In this document: piece after piece, positions 32,801 to 41,010 of the stretch
How positions within the stretch are numbered: the stretch's first letter is position 1
Layout: each line of letters begins with the position of its first letter
Source: a virus
IMG/VR virus record: IMGVR_UViG_3300044627_002262
Span: 1 to 62,281 of that record
Reading direction: 5' to 3' (one strand)
DNA: 62,281 bases
The notes under the pieces: model-generated
What the model saw: the letters and a program-made list of their open reading frames with translations, nothing else
What the model was told of the DNA's origin: nothing
Databases searched by the model: none
Position numbers and translations under genes: made by a program

Positions 32801-34303
32801 TTCAGGCGTTGTTATATATTCTGCGCCCTGACTTGTTACTGTGACTGAATTAACTGATCCAGTAACAACTGCTTGAAAATTTGCCCCAGCACCTTGAGGA
32901 ACAGGAATATTAAGTCCCGGCGCAGTTATTTGAGAAAACTCTCCAGATCGATATGTTGATGAAATTAATTTTACAATAAAATTAGTTCCAACTCCTGCAT
33001 CAATAAGTTTGATAGGATTAATTGGATTCGTTGGAGTTGAGGCAACAGCATCTGCTTGCGATTCATGCAGAGTAATTGTAAATTCATCAATGACATTGAC
33101 AAAATAGTTCTGGTTTGCAATCAGCGGATTTGGCAATGTGCCTCCAGCAGTATAAGCCTGCACCTGATCTCCTTGCTTGTAAAAGTGCTGGATAGCAAAA
33201 GTCAGTTTTGATTCAGGAAGAATCTCTTTTCGGATGTCGATCTGAATTGGAGTAGTTGCCCCAGTTGTATAAACTGGATTAACATTATTTTGAGCGTCCT
33301 GAAAAGACTCGAAAATCTGGAGATTTTTAGGGTCGATTAAATTTGCAAAATATGTAACCTTTTCAAGTAGTGGAGGAGGAAGTGTTTGACCTTGCGGAAA
33401 TGCAACAGGATTTGCCGTTGTGATTGGCAAGCTCGGTTCATTTGCAGGCAAGTCGGGGAACCTTAATGCAGTAACAACGGAACTTGGTTTACTGTCCTTA
33501 ATTGTTATCGTTCCAGTTTGCCCTAAAGCCTGAACAATGCTCTGTAGTTTGATCGGAAAATTCCCGTTCTTCGCGTTGTTTTGGTCAGAGAATAGCTGAA
33601 TTGTGACTGCATCGATTACGCCAATGTAGACCACCTGTCCGTTCGACAATGGCACAGGGATAGTGCCAGTGAAGGAGGCAATATTGAATCCCTGCCCAGA
33701 GGTCAATTGGTGAGCGGTTGCTGTTGTAAAGCGAGTAAGCGGATCGATAGCGACACTGCGACTCTCGATGGTCTGATCAGGCGGCAAAATAACTCCGAGC
33801 GGATAGTCATTCTTGGAATTAATTGGAATAAGTATCCCGTCAACGCCAGTTCCATTTTCAAGTTGGCTACGAAGCGGCACATTGCCGTCATTCGTACCAA
33901 GAACGCGAATGACCTTGCCGACATCGTTTTCAACCTCTGCAATTGCGATAAGTTGAGAAGGCTGAATGATTTCCATTGCCGTTGCGGTAAACCCTCGGTC
34001 ATCCCATGCCCACTGAACAGGCGAGAACATTCCTCCTTTGTTTACATGGTACTGGAAAAGCCGATTTCGGAAGTAGACAGGCGAACCATCAACATTAATT
34101 GCCAGAGGCGTGTCAACGCCCCGTGGAAGGACAACGCTACATCCATCCCATCCAGTGCAGATATCGACCTCGGCAGTGCTATGTGACCAGTGTCCAGACT
34201 CCATTAAAGTCTGCACTGCCTGCGAAATCTTGCGGAAGACTTTTTCGCTATTGGTCGTTCCTAAAATTTCCGCACATTCCTCGAAAATTTGCGAGACGAA
34301 CAT
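29804..34303 (-). CDS. Tail tube adaptor (gp11-like) split by a 1.2-kb-residue repeat insertion
   Basis: 1499 residues where a normal podovirus tail tube A protein has about 200. Residues 1-150 (SQIFEECAEILGT...AVQTLMESGHWSHSTAEVDIC...DGCSVVLPRGVDTPLAINVDG) and about 1365-1499 (GFVLLYAWDYGRSNDMTLIGRYHPSEVNPQYRRIRL...VRLAYRM...DYIPVEHERAIIAAVHA) look like two halves of one adaptor core. Between them are many beta repeats of two kinds: HGY/HGF...VVTISG...YNG units and GAGYTSPPxVxI units. The latter resemble repeated surface modules in bacterial adhesins and phage tails. The insertion should project from the tail. The stretch is AT-rich relative to its ends. Confidence 0.7.
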   Translation of the reverse strand: MFVSQIFEECAEILGTTNSEKVFRKISQAVQTLMESGHWSHSTAEVDICTGWDGCSVVLPRGVDTPLAINVDGSPVYFRNRLFQYHVNKGGMFSPVQWAWDDRGFTATAMEIIQPSQLIAIAEVENDVGKVIRVLGTNDGNVPLRSQLENGTGVDGILIPINSKNDYPLGVILPPDQTIESRSVAIDPLTRFTTATAHQLTSGQGFNIASFTGTIPVPLSNGQVVYIGVIDAVTIQLFSDQNNAKNGNFPIKLQSIVQALGQTGTITIKDSKPSSVVTALRFPDLPANEPSLPITTANPVAFPQGQTLPPPLLEKVTYFANLIDPKNLQIFESFQDAQNNVNPVYTTGATTPIQIDIRKEILPESKLTFAIQHFYKQGDQVQAYTAGGTLPNPLIANQNYFVNVIDEFTITLHESQADAVASTPTNPINPIKLIDAGVGTNFIVKLISSTYRSGEFSQITAPGLNIPVPQGAGANFQAVVTGSVNSVTVTSQGAEYITTPEVTFSPPAQPPVNSKIQTITATGYAILNTINKKVEQVIITNPGAGYTSAPLITIAAPIQPLFEIVSITKVGANKTIAAGNLTGIVGGTTATCTIAAHGYGDNQVVTISGVANDSAYNGTFVINYISASQFSYQTLSQITAATATGTMISTAYTGTVATATTNETTGYAVGDNVIITGADQEVFNGTKTILAINAGAKTFTFTVSSLAGSPATGTITSQKLVGTQATAQARITTSFVSYFNRISKGSNYRQSPQVEITGGGGSGATAQAVVNTTTYNNVSISRTGSIATATTLTPHGFIKDQVVTISDSSQLAYSGDKTISSVPMLSTPILSLTRSGTVVTAKFASAHNYNTGQIVTIYGVTPIDYNGDYPISVIDSLSFSYNITNTPAIVVNPGFSSIPNPTATTFTFNVIGTPSNITGASVFSGEVTALNLITSGTGYTSPPNVFITPSTGVFIEFSSTGTLPAPLVAGTAYRIESPLETSSGTFTIKNADFSKINITGGGSGTFYTVLSRSFGVGFTDRWLGDFSSLSTGDAIYFGTDFILPTTNPSISPTVARYLNIITSGVSRVYNTEVNANAGLLVDGNSINVIEIGNFDGTIATAKTASNHGYVAGNSVTITGATGIYAGYNKTDAIIISVTTDTFTYAIDSVLPSTNLDVGIKVYKTSGLIQVVSFGVGQTYYGRRYSVSPLPYNNLIKPDSVVNLKDDQIVKFSTSGTMPVGLQSGENYTIKLFGDSVKAFSVTTGTLVTLISAGTGKLSLDIERTITPVKSTRIYCERSLFETGQAINVRAVEGDVLPVPLVAGTKYYVRRIDENYIELYNTAANANGSGTTGRIAFETSGNSTESTFFIDATDDSVLVKSISQIEKPLTDGFVLLYAWDYGRSNDMTLIGRYHPSEVNPQYRRIRLGKKCAWVRLAYRMSPPFITSMYDYIPVEHERAIIAAVHACDMEDKDFADQSTRYWGIAFNYLRNQQEYIDGHAQVPPQINNITYGDGTDPVIF

Positions 34304-34305
34304 AA

Positions 34306-34590
34306 TTAAGCACGACTGCGAGCGGAGAGTTCTTTTGCGAACATATCGAGGTCTGCCATGTCTGCCGCTTCCTCGGCCTTTGGCATAGCTTCTTCCTCGC
34401 CTGCTGCCGCCTGCATATCCACAGAGGATGACATAGCAGATAGCGCAGAAGCAAGTTCTTGAACAAGGCTATTGAGATTATCAAAATCCGCTTTGTTGAT
34501 TGACATAGTAACTTCGCCTTCGGGCGCAGTCATCATGTCAGGTGTCATTTCGGGTGCAGGCATTTCTGCCATATCGGGTGTCATTGCCAT
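34306..34590 (-). CDS. Hypothetical acidic Met-rich protein
   Basis: 94 residues, strongly acidic and Met/Ala/Glu-rich (MAMTPDMAEMPAPEMTPDMM) with a central helix (KADFDNLNSLVQELASALSAM). No family. Located between the capsid-staple-like protein and the tail adaptor; probably a virion accessory. Confidence 0.6.
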   Translation of the reverse strand: MAMTPDMAEMPAPEMTPDMMTAPEGEVTMSINKADFDNLNSLVQELASALSAMSSSVDMQAAAGEEEAMPKAEEAADMADLDMFAKELSARSRA

Positions 34591-34594
34591 AATT

Positions 34595-34972
34595 TTAATC
34601 TTCCTCTTCTTCTGCTTCGTTTAGTCCGTTCTCAATTTCGTTTTCAGCATCCATTTTAGGTGCTGTTGATTTCGGAGTCTTAATACCACAAATGCAGAGT
34701 TCAACGCAATGGTTTTTTTTAGTTTTACCATCGCGAGTTACTACCTCGGTGCGCTCCATTGTTTTTTTGAAATAAATTGTAGCAGTGCCTTCCTTCGGCA
34801 ATTCTTTAAGACCTTCTGCGTTGTTGAAGTAAAGTGAAGGATAGCTGTACTCTGTATCGTCCTCTTCCTCTTCCATTTCTGGCTCGGAAATTGACATTGC
34901 CATCATTGGTTTAACCTCCTCGGACAGGTCAACAAAACCTTCTGGTAGTTCGTATTTTTCTTTCATATACAT
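34595..34972 (-). CDS. Possible capsid-staple/decoration-like protein
   Basis: 125 residues, with acidic ends (EMEEEEDDTEYS, NGLNEAEEEED). The centre YPSLYFNNAEGLKELPKEGT followed by ATIYFKKTMERTEVV and a final VELCICGI strand resembles small beta-barrel capsid-associated proteins with the pattern YPxLYxxxxxxxxLPxxGxxxI. The match is by pattern only. Alternative start at residue 3. Confidence 0.5.
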   Translation of the reverse strand: MYMKEKYELPEGFVDLSEEVKPMMAMSISEPEMEEEEDDTEYSYPSLYFNNAEGLKELPKEGTATIYFKKTMERTEVVTRDGKTKKNHCVELCICGIKTPKSTAPKMDAENEIENGLNEAEEEED

Positions 34973-34973
34973 A

Positions 34974-35972
34974 TCAAGGATTCAGTTGAGCTTTCAAAGA
35001 AGCAACCTCCGAAGAGAGTTCTTGGATAGCTTTGATCATTGGGCCAATAAGTTCATTGTATCCAACAGTCATTGCCTCATCGCCGCCATCAATTGTATGG
35101 TCTTGGAAACCTCCAAAATCAACTCCAGTTTTTTCAATAACTGCTTTAATTTCTTGAGCAATCAACCCGTGATGGAATCTTGTTCGCTTATGCGTCCCAT
35201 CATGCGTGATGTTTTTTAGTTTAGAATCCTCAAGCCATTTATCTCTAACAACAACATACGCTTCATATACTGCGAGTTCTTCTGCATATTTTTGTTTTTC
35301 TTCATCAGAAGCGTTTTCTTTCGGTTCTAATGGTTTAATAACAATATCAGGTGGCGATGTGCGATAATCTTCACGATAATCCCATTTGTAATCAACTGGT
35401 CGAAGTTCATTGATAAAGTCGAGACCTAAAACAGTATCACGAATATCTGCTTTATCTCTTCCATCAGACCAAGCATTTGTTTGAGAAGTGACACTTGTAA
35501 TAGAAGTATTGCCAATTCTAATTTGATTGCTCCCAGTTACTTGTGCATCGTACCCGAATCCACCAACATTTGTGAATGTTGTATTGTTTGCAAGCGCATT
35601 AAAACCAACTGCTGTATTACGGATTCCAGTAGTATTATCAATTAGAGCACCTGCCCCTACTGCTGTGTTGCTGGATCCTGTCGTGTTATCAACTAGAACA
35701 AAAGCTCCTACTGCTGTATTAGAATTTCCGCTTGTATTAAATTGCAGTGTACTTACACCGAGTGCTGTATTTGATGCTCCTTGTGTATTTCCACTAGATG
35801 CTTGACATCCAACTGCCGTGTTTCCTGATCCTGTTGTATTTGACTGAAGCGCACTAAATCCAACACATGTATTGGCTGCTACTTGCCCACCACCCAAACC
35901 AATTTTGATTGTATTAATTGTTGTGTCTTTATTTAGATCAATTATATCTGTTTTTGCTTTTGTAAGTGGCAT
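34974..35972 (-). CDS. Tail fibre with NTAVG beta-helix repeats and S74 chaperone domain
   Basis: 332 residues. Residues 35-150 contain repeated GxxNTAVG units (NTTGSGNTAVG, TSGNSNTAVG, TTGSSNTAVG, TTGIRNTAVG) typical of trimeric fibre shafts. From residue 169 (SDGRDKADIRDTVLGLDFINELRPVDYKW, then FHHGLIAQEIKAVIEKTG and a heptad tail ELSSEVASLKAQL) it is an intramolecular chaperone of the peptidase S74 type. Such domains trimerise the fibre and are then cut off by the conserved Ser. An adhesin for host recognition. Confidence 0.85.
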   Translation of the reverse strand: MPLTKAKTDIIDLNKDTTINTIKIGLGGGQVAANTCVGFSALQSNTTGSGNTAVGCQASSGNTQGASNTALGVSTLQFNTSGNSNTAVGAFVLVDNTTGSSNTAVGAGALIDNTTGIRNTAVGFNALANNTTFTNVGGFGYDAQVTGSNQIRIGNTSITSVTSQTNAWSDGRDKADIRDTVLGLDFINELRPVDYKWDYREDYRTSPPDIVIKPLEPKENASDEEKQKYAEELAVYEAYVVVRDKWLEDSKLKNITHDGTHKRTRFHHGLIAQEIKAVIEKTGVDFGGFQDHTIDGGDEAMTVGYNELIGPMIKAIQELSSEVASLKAQLNP

Positions 35973-36047
35973 AATTTTAGTTTTTCTATTTTAATTTTTG
36001 TTTTATTATTAAGCCACTGAGAGTGATACGAGTTAGCATAATTTTAT

Positions 36048-36410
36048 TTAATCAAAGAAAGTTGCGTTTACAAGTTGTATATTAGGATGCGTGTAGTCAA
36101 GCCAAGCATTAGCGATGCTGGTGGGATTGTCAAACCATGCGCGGAGGTTGATACTTTGCCAGTATGAATCCCATGCGTAGAGTTTGTTCACGCCAGTCGG
36201 GTAGAGGTAAACGCAGACCGCATGACCCCAGTCTTTCGTCTGGATTCGCAGCACACGGGTCTGTATCGACTTTTCTTTGAGTCCCTGCGCCATTGCTATT
36301 GCTTCGGGAAGACAAGCGTTCCTGTAGCGTCCTGCGAACGCAGGTGGCTCGACTGGAAGCGTAGCGCAACCAGCAAGAGCAACGATAACAATAGCGAGAA
36401 GTAATCTCAT
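36048..36410 (-). CDS. Lipoprotein with Cys-His-Asp (transglutaminase/papain-like) triad
   Basis: 120 residues. MRLLLAIVIVALAGC is a signal with lipobox LAGC (lipidated Cys15). The mature part has C33 in NACLPEAIAMAQGLK, H63 in WGHAVCVY and D81 in AWDSYW, which fits a bacterial transglutaminase-like or papain-like Cys-His-Asp triad. A phage-encoded surface lipoprotein in the adhesin block might act in superinfection exclusion or as a lysis-stage enzyme; neither is shown. It starts at a codon that nearly abuts the spike gene stop. Confidence 0.6.
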   Translation of the reverse strand: MRLLLAIVIVALAGCATLPVEPPAFAGRYRNACLPEAIAMAQGLKEKSIQTRVLRIQTKDWGHAVCVYLYPTGVNKLYAWDSYWQSINLRAWFDNPTSIANAWLDYTHPNIQLVNATFFD

Positions 36411-36411
36411 C

Positions 36412-38904
36412 TTACAACGATGTTAAATTTGTTTTTGTAATTGCAGGGTCAATTGCTTTATTCGCGCCAACAGAAAATAACTCAAGAGTTCCAGCAATTC
36501 CACCATAAGTTATAGAATATGTAGCTGAAGATGGAGCAGTAATTGTTGTATTATACAATTTATTATTTCCTTGATTATATGGTTTTGCATTAGATATTCT
36601 ACAATTTGACATTACGACATTGCCTTGAAGCCCCACTTCTGGCATTTGTGTAAATGTAGACGGCCCTTCAAATATACAAGATGAAACTATGCAATTATTC
36701 GTGGAATATCCTTTAAAATTAATTCCTTGACCATTAGTATTTGTTTTAATATAACAACCGCGAATAACTCCGTCAACTCCTTGGTTAGCAATTCCGGCAT
36801 TCCAAGTGCAATTTATCATTGTTCCAACAAATCCACCTTGACCAGTAACTAAATCATACATTGGAACATCTGATTTACAATTTATCCATGTTCCTCGTAA
36901 TGTATAGCCACCTTGAGGGACGGTTGTTCCGCTTCCTTCTTTTGAGAAAATAACATTTTCAAAAAGATTTGTTCCTCCATTGCCACTCACTGAAATTGCA
37001 AACCCACCAGAACCAATAATGGTCATATTTTTAAATGTATAATACCCCTGTTCTCCATAAACCAAATCAACTGTTGGAGCGGTAGTGCATCGAATAATTG
37101 TGTCTTCTGCGTTTCCAGTTCCAATAAATGATTGGAATCCAACATTTGGCGTAATCCCAGAACCAAATCCACCTACTGGCAAATTGTATGTTCCCGGCCC
37201 GATAAATACTGTGAACTTATTTGTTGCAGATTTATTATTGTAAAATGGTTGAGAAATTGATGCAAACTGAACTGCCCTTGCTAATTGAAGTCCATTTTTT
37301 ACTGGATCAGAAAAATCAGCATTCACATACAAATCATTTTGGTAAAATGAATACCAATAATTTCTTACCCCATTTTCGTCTCTATTATTATCATCAAGCC
37401 ATGAACCAACATTGCCACCAAGGCAATTGTTGAAATTCATGTTGTTATAAAAAATATTGTCTTTAATTTGTGCAATATTGCAATTCCCAACAAAAATTGC
37501 ACTTCCGTTGTTTATTGTATTTGTATTTCCATTAAAGCAATAAATTGTATTTTTTTCAATAAGAAGATTATCAACCCCCTCAATTCTGGCAGCACCACCA
37601 CCACCAACATTTAACAACGGAACTTGGATTGTATTTTCAGAAATAATTATATTTGAAGTTTTATTACTTGGTGCGCTAAATGTTAAACCAATACTTCTTG
37701 AGCAATTCCTAAAAAAATTGTTTTTTACATAAAGATTTTTATTTATCCAACTATCACCATAAATGCCTTGAGCTAAATTAAGTAATGTATTTCCAGAAAC
37801 TTCAAGATGGTCATAATTTGCACCAAGAACTATTCCAAATCCACCAACATTTGTAAATGCAGACCCTTCAACTGCTGGGCCAATGCAAATATTGTTTTTG
37901 ATAATGCCATTTGAATCTTTAGGCGTAACACTCGGTGATCCATATCCATCTCCCCCAATTCCAATAAATGTAGCATATCCCGTTGCGCTATCCGCTCCGG
38001 GTTGCAGGTCTGAAACTATGCAATTTTGAATAATACATCCTCTATCCCCAATTAAACTTGGAATTGGATTAGGGTGATTTTCTCCCGAAGTAATAAACAA
38101 TGGGAATGCTTCGTATCCATTTGTTGCATCTCCTCCAAAATTGATTGCTCTAATTCTATCAATCATGCAGTTTCTTCCCATTAAAAAAACCGCTCCATTT
38201 TTACGCATTAACGCTTTAATGTTTTGCCAATTACAATCAATTGTTAAATTTGATACTGTCACATTATCTCCAATAATAGAAATAACAGAATAGCCCGGCC
38301 CAGCTACAGCTTCAGATGGAAGAGCTGAATTTACAATTTTAGTATTGTTAATTCCAGAGCCAATGACACTACAAAAATTAGGCCAAGTTGTATATTTTGT
38401 GTAATATGTCCCCGACAATAAAACAATAGTGCTATTTTGTGGCAATGTAGGAATCAAAGTGTCAAATTTTGATTCAGTCGAAGCATCATACGGATTGTTT
38501 ATTGTGCCATCACCAGCAATGCCGTCCGTTCGGGTAGAAAGATAAACTGTTAATGGTGCTTTGTAAAATCTATCCACCAACCTATACGATTGAGACGCGC
38601 CACTTGAAGTAAATTGGGTGTTCTCATTAAATGTAATTTCTCCATTAACAAAAGCATCAAAACAACGAATAATATAACACAATAGTCCCTCGCCTTCATT
38701 TCGAGGAATAGTTGGGATTTCAGCAGTGTTATTAGGATCACATGGGATATCCCAAACTACTCGACCATTGGTAACGCTTTTATTGATTGTTCCGTAAAGA
38801 GCGTAGACAAGATTGTCAATTAACGAAGGAACGGATTCCCTCGAAATTTGAGGATATGGAACATCTGGACATTCACTTGAGTTGTTATTACATCCGCATG
38901 ACAT
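36412..38904 (-). CDS. Right-handed beta-helix tail spike
   Basis: 830 residues. The N-terminus is Cys/Asn-rich (MSCGCNNNSSECPDVPYP) and forms the attachment part. From about 150 it is a series of parallel beta-helix coils: TVYLSTRTDGIAGDGTINNPYDA, NSTIVLLSGTYYTKY, DNVTVSNLTIDCNW, GCIIQNCIVSDLQPG, HLEVSGNTLLNLAQGIYGDSW, NIIISENTIQ. Pectate-lyase-like repeats of this kind are found in enzymes that cleave surface polysaccharides. No catalytic residues can be named. AT-rich compared with the core genes, suggesting exchange of adhesins. Confidence 0.8.
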   Translation of the reverse strand: MSCGCNNNSSECPDVPYPQISRESVPSLIDNLVYALYGTINKSVTNGRVVWDIPCDPNNTAEIPTIPRNEGEGLLCYIIRCFDAFVNGEITFNENTQFTSSGASQSYRLVDRFYKAPLTVYLSTRTDGIAGDGTINNPYDASTESKFDTLIPTLPQNSTIVLLSGTYYTKYTTWPNFCSVIGSGINNTKIVNSALPSEAVAGPGYSVISIIGDNVTVSNLTIDCNWQNIKALMRKNGAVFLMGRNCMIDRIRAINFGGDATNGYEAFPLFITSGENHPNPIPSLIGDRGCIIQNCIVSDLQPGADSATGYATFIGIGGDGYGSPSVTPKDSNGIIKNNICIGPAVEGSAFTNVGGFGIVLGANYDHLEVSGNTLLNLAQGIYGDSWINKNLYVKNNFFRNCSRSIGLTFSAPSNKTSNIIISENTIQVPLLNVGGGGAARIEGVDNLLIEKNTIYCFNGNTNTINNGSAIFVGNCNIAQIKDNIFYNNMNFNNCLGGNVGSWLDDNNRDENGVRNYWYSFYQNDLYVNADFSDPVKNGLQLARAVQFASISQPFYNNKSATNKFTVFIGPGTYNLPVGGFGSGITPNVGFQSFIGTGNAEDTIIRCTTAPTVDLVYGEQGYYTFKNMTIIGSGGFAISVSGNGGTNLFENVIFSKEGSGTTVPQGGYTLRGTWINCKSDVPMYDLVTGQGGFVGTMINCTWNAGIANQGVDGVIRGCYIKTNTNGQGINFKGYSTNNCIVSSCIFEGPSTFTQMPEVGLQGNVVMSNCRISNAKPYNQGNNKLYNTTITAPSSATYSITYGGIAGTLELFSVGANKAIDPAITKTNLTSL

Positions 38905-38953
38905 AATGTTTATTTTCTTTTAATGTTTGTTTATATTTGTGTCAAATTAATTT

Positions 38954-39781
38954 TTATGCTGTAGATAAAGAAACTACAACAAGAGAACTACCATTTGGCA
39001 CAGTTGAAATTGTTAATGTTCTTGGAGACACATTGTTTATAGTGTAATTTGCTGGGGCTTGAAAAATCCCATCAATTGTTACAATATACAGTGCAGAATT
39101 AAGGCTACCAGATGTATTTCCAGTTAGCGTCCAAGTTGTTGTTGATCCATTTCCAGCAAATGTCCAAACATTACCAGCATTAGACGGAGGAAGAACTCCA
39201 GTAGCACCCGTTGCACCTTGAATTCCGATTCCTGTTGCACCAGTACTTCCTTGAACTCCGATTCCAGTCGCACCTGTTGAACCTTGAATCCCTATACCAG
39301 TTGCGCCAGTGCTACCTTGGATTCCAGTCCCAGTTGCCCCAGTTGCACCTTGAATCCCAATCCCAGTCGCCCCAGTGCTACCTTGGATTCCAGTCCCAGT
39401 TGCCCCAGTACTGCCTTGCGTTCCAACACCTGTTGCGCCTGTTGAACCAATTCCTGTACTGCCAGTTGCGCCGACTAAACCTTGAATTCCTGTACTGCCA
39501 GTTGCGCCGACTAAACCTTGAATTCCGCTACTCCCAGTCGCTCCGACCAATCCTGTGCTTCCAGTCGCTCCGACTGGGCCGATATTTCCAGTTGCGCCTG
39601 TACTCCCGATTCCAGTAGCCCCAGTGCTGCCCTGTAAACCTGTTGCTCCGATTGGCCCAGTCGCGCCAACTGCTGCTGTATTAGCAATTGAATCCCAAGC
39701 AAATCCATTCCAACGCCAACCTTTAGCCCCAGCAAAAAATTCCTGCCCAATAAAAGGATTATCTGGAAAAACAATAGGCAT
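38954..39781 (-). CDS. Collagen-like tail fibre, short
   Basis: 275 residues. After a 35-residue N-terminal tip ([25 protein letters not shown], a GWxWNGxAW attachment motif seen in phage fibres), residues 40-195 are Gly-X-Y repeats of the type GATGxxGSTGATG. A C-terminal beta domain ([16 protein letters not shown]...[17 protein letters not shown]) ends the fibre. Gly-X-Y runs form trimeric collagen-like rods. Confidence 0.85.
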   Translation of the reverse strand: MPIVFPDNPFIGQEFFAGAKGWRWNGFAWDSIANTAAVGATGPIGATGLQGSTGATGIGSTGATGNIGPVGATGSTGLVGATGSSGIQGLVGATGSTGIQGLVGATGSTGIGSTGATGVGTQGSTGATGTGIQGSTGATGIGIQGATGATGTGIQGSTGATGIGIQGSTGATGIGVQGSTGATGIGIQGATGATGVLPPSNAGNVWTFAGNGSTTTWTLTGNTSGSLNSALYIVTIDGIFQAPANYTINNVSPRTLTISTVPNGSSLVVVSLSTA

Positions 39782-39782
39782 A

Positions 39783-40325
39783 TTAAATATTTTCTACTAA
39801 AAGATAAGGGATTGTTTTTTGATTGTATCTTGCCATTTCAGAATAAACAAGATTTATAAATCCATTCCATTGTGGTGGATAGATTGTTTGACACCCAGCG
39901 GAACTGGTAGAGTTATAGCCTCCGCGATGAATGTTTATCGCAACTCCCATAGAGTCGCCTTCTTTGTCTCGCGTGACAGGCAACTCCTCTTTTGGGTTAG
40001 CAGGTCGTAGCGCAGGATAACCTCCATCGGGCTTGCTAATGCCATGATTGCCTTTTTTGAAGCGATGTACGCCAGTTTTAAGCACTGCAATGCCTTTTCG
40101 ATATACAGACGGGTCAGTATTCGCATTGAATGTAGCATGGACTGAAGGTGATAAAAGAATAATCGCATCATCATAAATTCCTCTATCGTTCTTTCCTTTG
40201 ATTCCCATCGAGTTGGCATAATATCCGCGAACTCCAACCAGAGCAACACGATCCTCAATCCCTGCGCGAATAGTCATCGCAAGAGTCTTTTCCTTTGCCT
40301 GCTGTGGTCGAGAATTCGGAACCAT
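39783..40325 (-). CDS. Probable endolysin, L,D-transpeptidase-like motif
   Basis: 180 residues. The core signature is H133[12 protein letters not shown]145, like the HG...SxGC of YkuD-type L,D-transpeptidases, with HRGG and SAGCQTIYP. It lies first after three small membrane/lipid genes and ends the lysis cassette. A role in cutting or rearranging peptidoglycan cross-links during lysis is inferred from the motif and the neighbours. It is not a lysozyme-type enzyme by sequence. Confidence 0.6.
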   Translation of the reverse strand: MVPNSRPQQAKEKTLAMTIRAGIEDRVALVGVRGYYANSMGIKGKNDRGIYDDAIILLSPSVHATFNANTDPSVYRKGIAVLKTGVHRFKKGNHGISKPDGGYPALRPANPKEELPVTRDKEGDSMGVAINIHRGGYNSTSSAGCQTIYPPQWNGFINLVYSEMARYNQKTIPYLLVENI

Positions 40326-40495
40326 TACTTGTTGCTATCTTTGGCAAGGATTAGACCAACCCCAGCAGTAACGGCAGCAAAAAGCAAGCCGATATCCCCG
40401 AAGTTTCCAGTTGTCAAAAATTCTTTACCTGCGTCAGAAACTGCTGCAAGAATCGTAAATACTCCGAGGAGCGTTGTTTTCCAATTAGTTTTCAT
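40325..40495 (-). CDS. Holin-like small membrane protein
   Basis: 56 residues (MKTNWKTTLLGVFTILAAVS...GDIGLLFAAVTAGVGLILAK). Two hydrophobic segments, about 9-20 and 37-53, with charged ends. Stop and the next ATG form TAATG, so the protein is coupled to the endolysin-like gene. Proteins of this form (KTxLxGVxxILAAxxxA...LFAAVTAGVGLI) are common next to phage lysins. Confidence 0.6.
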   Translation of the reverse strand: MKTNWKTTLLGVFTILAAVSDAGKEFLTTGNFGDIGLLFAAVTAGVGLILAKDSNK

Positions 40496-40650
40496 TTTTT
40501 TGTTCCTTTCGGTTCTGGCAGTTCATAAGTGATCCTGCCGTAATCTGTATGTAAAGAGATACCAAGTGTCTCGCACCCTGTCAAGAATGCCATTGCTAAA
40601 AATGCAAACGAGATCAAAACTAATCCAAGTGCGATTTTTTCTGGTCTCAT
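40492..40650 (-). CDS. Small lipoprotein in lysis cassette (Rz1-like or spanin-like)
   Basis: 52 residues (MRPEKIALGLVLISFAFLAM then AFLTGCETLGIS...). The hydrophobic leader ends in LTGC, a lipobox with Cys23 as lipidated residue; the mature part is about 30 residues and Pro-rich at the end (ELPEPKG). Short outer-membrane lipoproteins in lysis cassettes usually act as spanins. Overlaps both neighbours in ATGA. Confidence 0.55.
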   Translation of the reverse strand: MRPEKIALGLVLISFAFLAMAFLTGCETLGISLHTDYGRITYELPEPKGTKK

Positions 40651-40823
40651 TGTTTGCGAATTTTATTGAACATATAAACGATGGTTAAGATTCCCGCAAC
40701 CAACGAAACAAATAATCCACCAAGGCGTAACCCTGTTTCAATGTGCGGCATCAGACTAACCATGAACCCAGTAAAACTGGTTGTTGTTCCTAAAATGCCT
40801 GTAAATGTTGCGTTGTCGTTCAT
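40647..40823 (-). CDS. Small membrane protein, holin candidate
   Basis: 58 residues (MNDNATFTGILGTTTSFTGF...LRLGGLFVSLVAGILTIVYMF, basic NKIRKQ tail). Two membrane segments, residues about 8-25 and 34-52, and a positively charged C-terminus, as in class II holins. Precedes the lipoprotein with ATGA overlap. Which of this and 40325..40495 forms the lethal hole cannot be told from sequence. Confidence 0.55.
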   Translation of the reverse strand: MNDNATFTGILGTTTSFTGFMVSLMPHIETGLRLGGLFVSLVAGILTIVYMFNKIRKQ

Positions 40824-41005
40824 TGTGCGTTAATTAAAGATAGTTTTGCTTCTGCCTTGGAATCAAACCAATACCATCCATCGATAGGATATGTATGTTG
40901 ATCGTGCGTTTCTTTGCGGAGTTCATAGTTTTTATTCAGCACAAAATTAGGCCCGTAAATCAACTCGCCATTTTCCTCTTTGTAAAATCCAGATGTGTCT
41001 TCCAT
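40820..41005 (-). CDS. Small hypothetical protein
   Basis: 61 residues from ATG 41005 (MEDTSGFYKEENGELIYGPN...). The pattern GFYKEENGELIYGPNFVLNKNYEL and SKAEAKLSLI resembles short proteins found before lysis genes in phages. Function unknown. A longer frame starting at 41029 would overlap the BspA-like gene and has no leader support. Confidence 0.55.
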   Translation of the reverse strand: MEDTSGFYKEENGELIYGPNFVLNKNYELRKETHDQHTYPIDGWYWFDSKAEAKLSLINAQ

Positions 41006-41010
41006 AAAAA

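Noticed and set aside
39190-39670. CRISPR or satellite array suggested by dense repeats
   Set aside because: The repeats translate in one frame as Gly-X-Y collagen units in a fibre gene; the same holds for 42138-44720.
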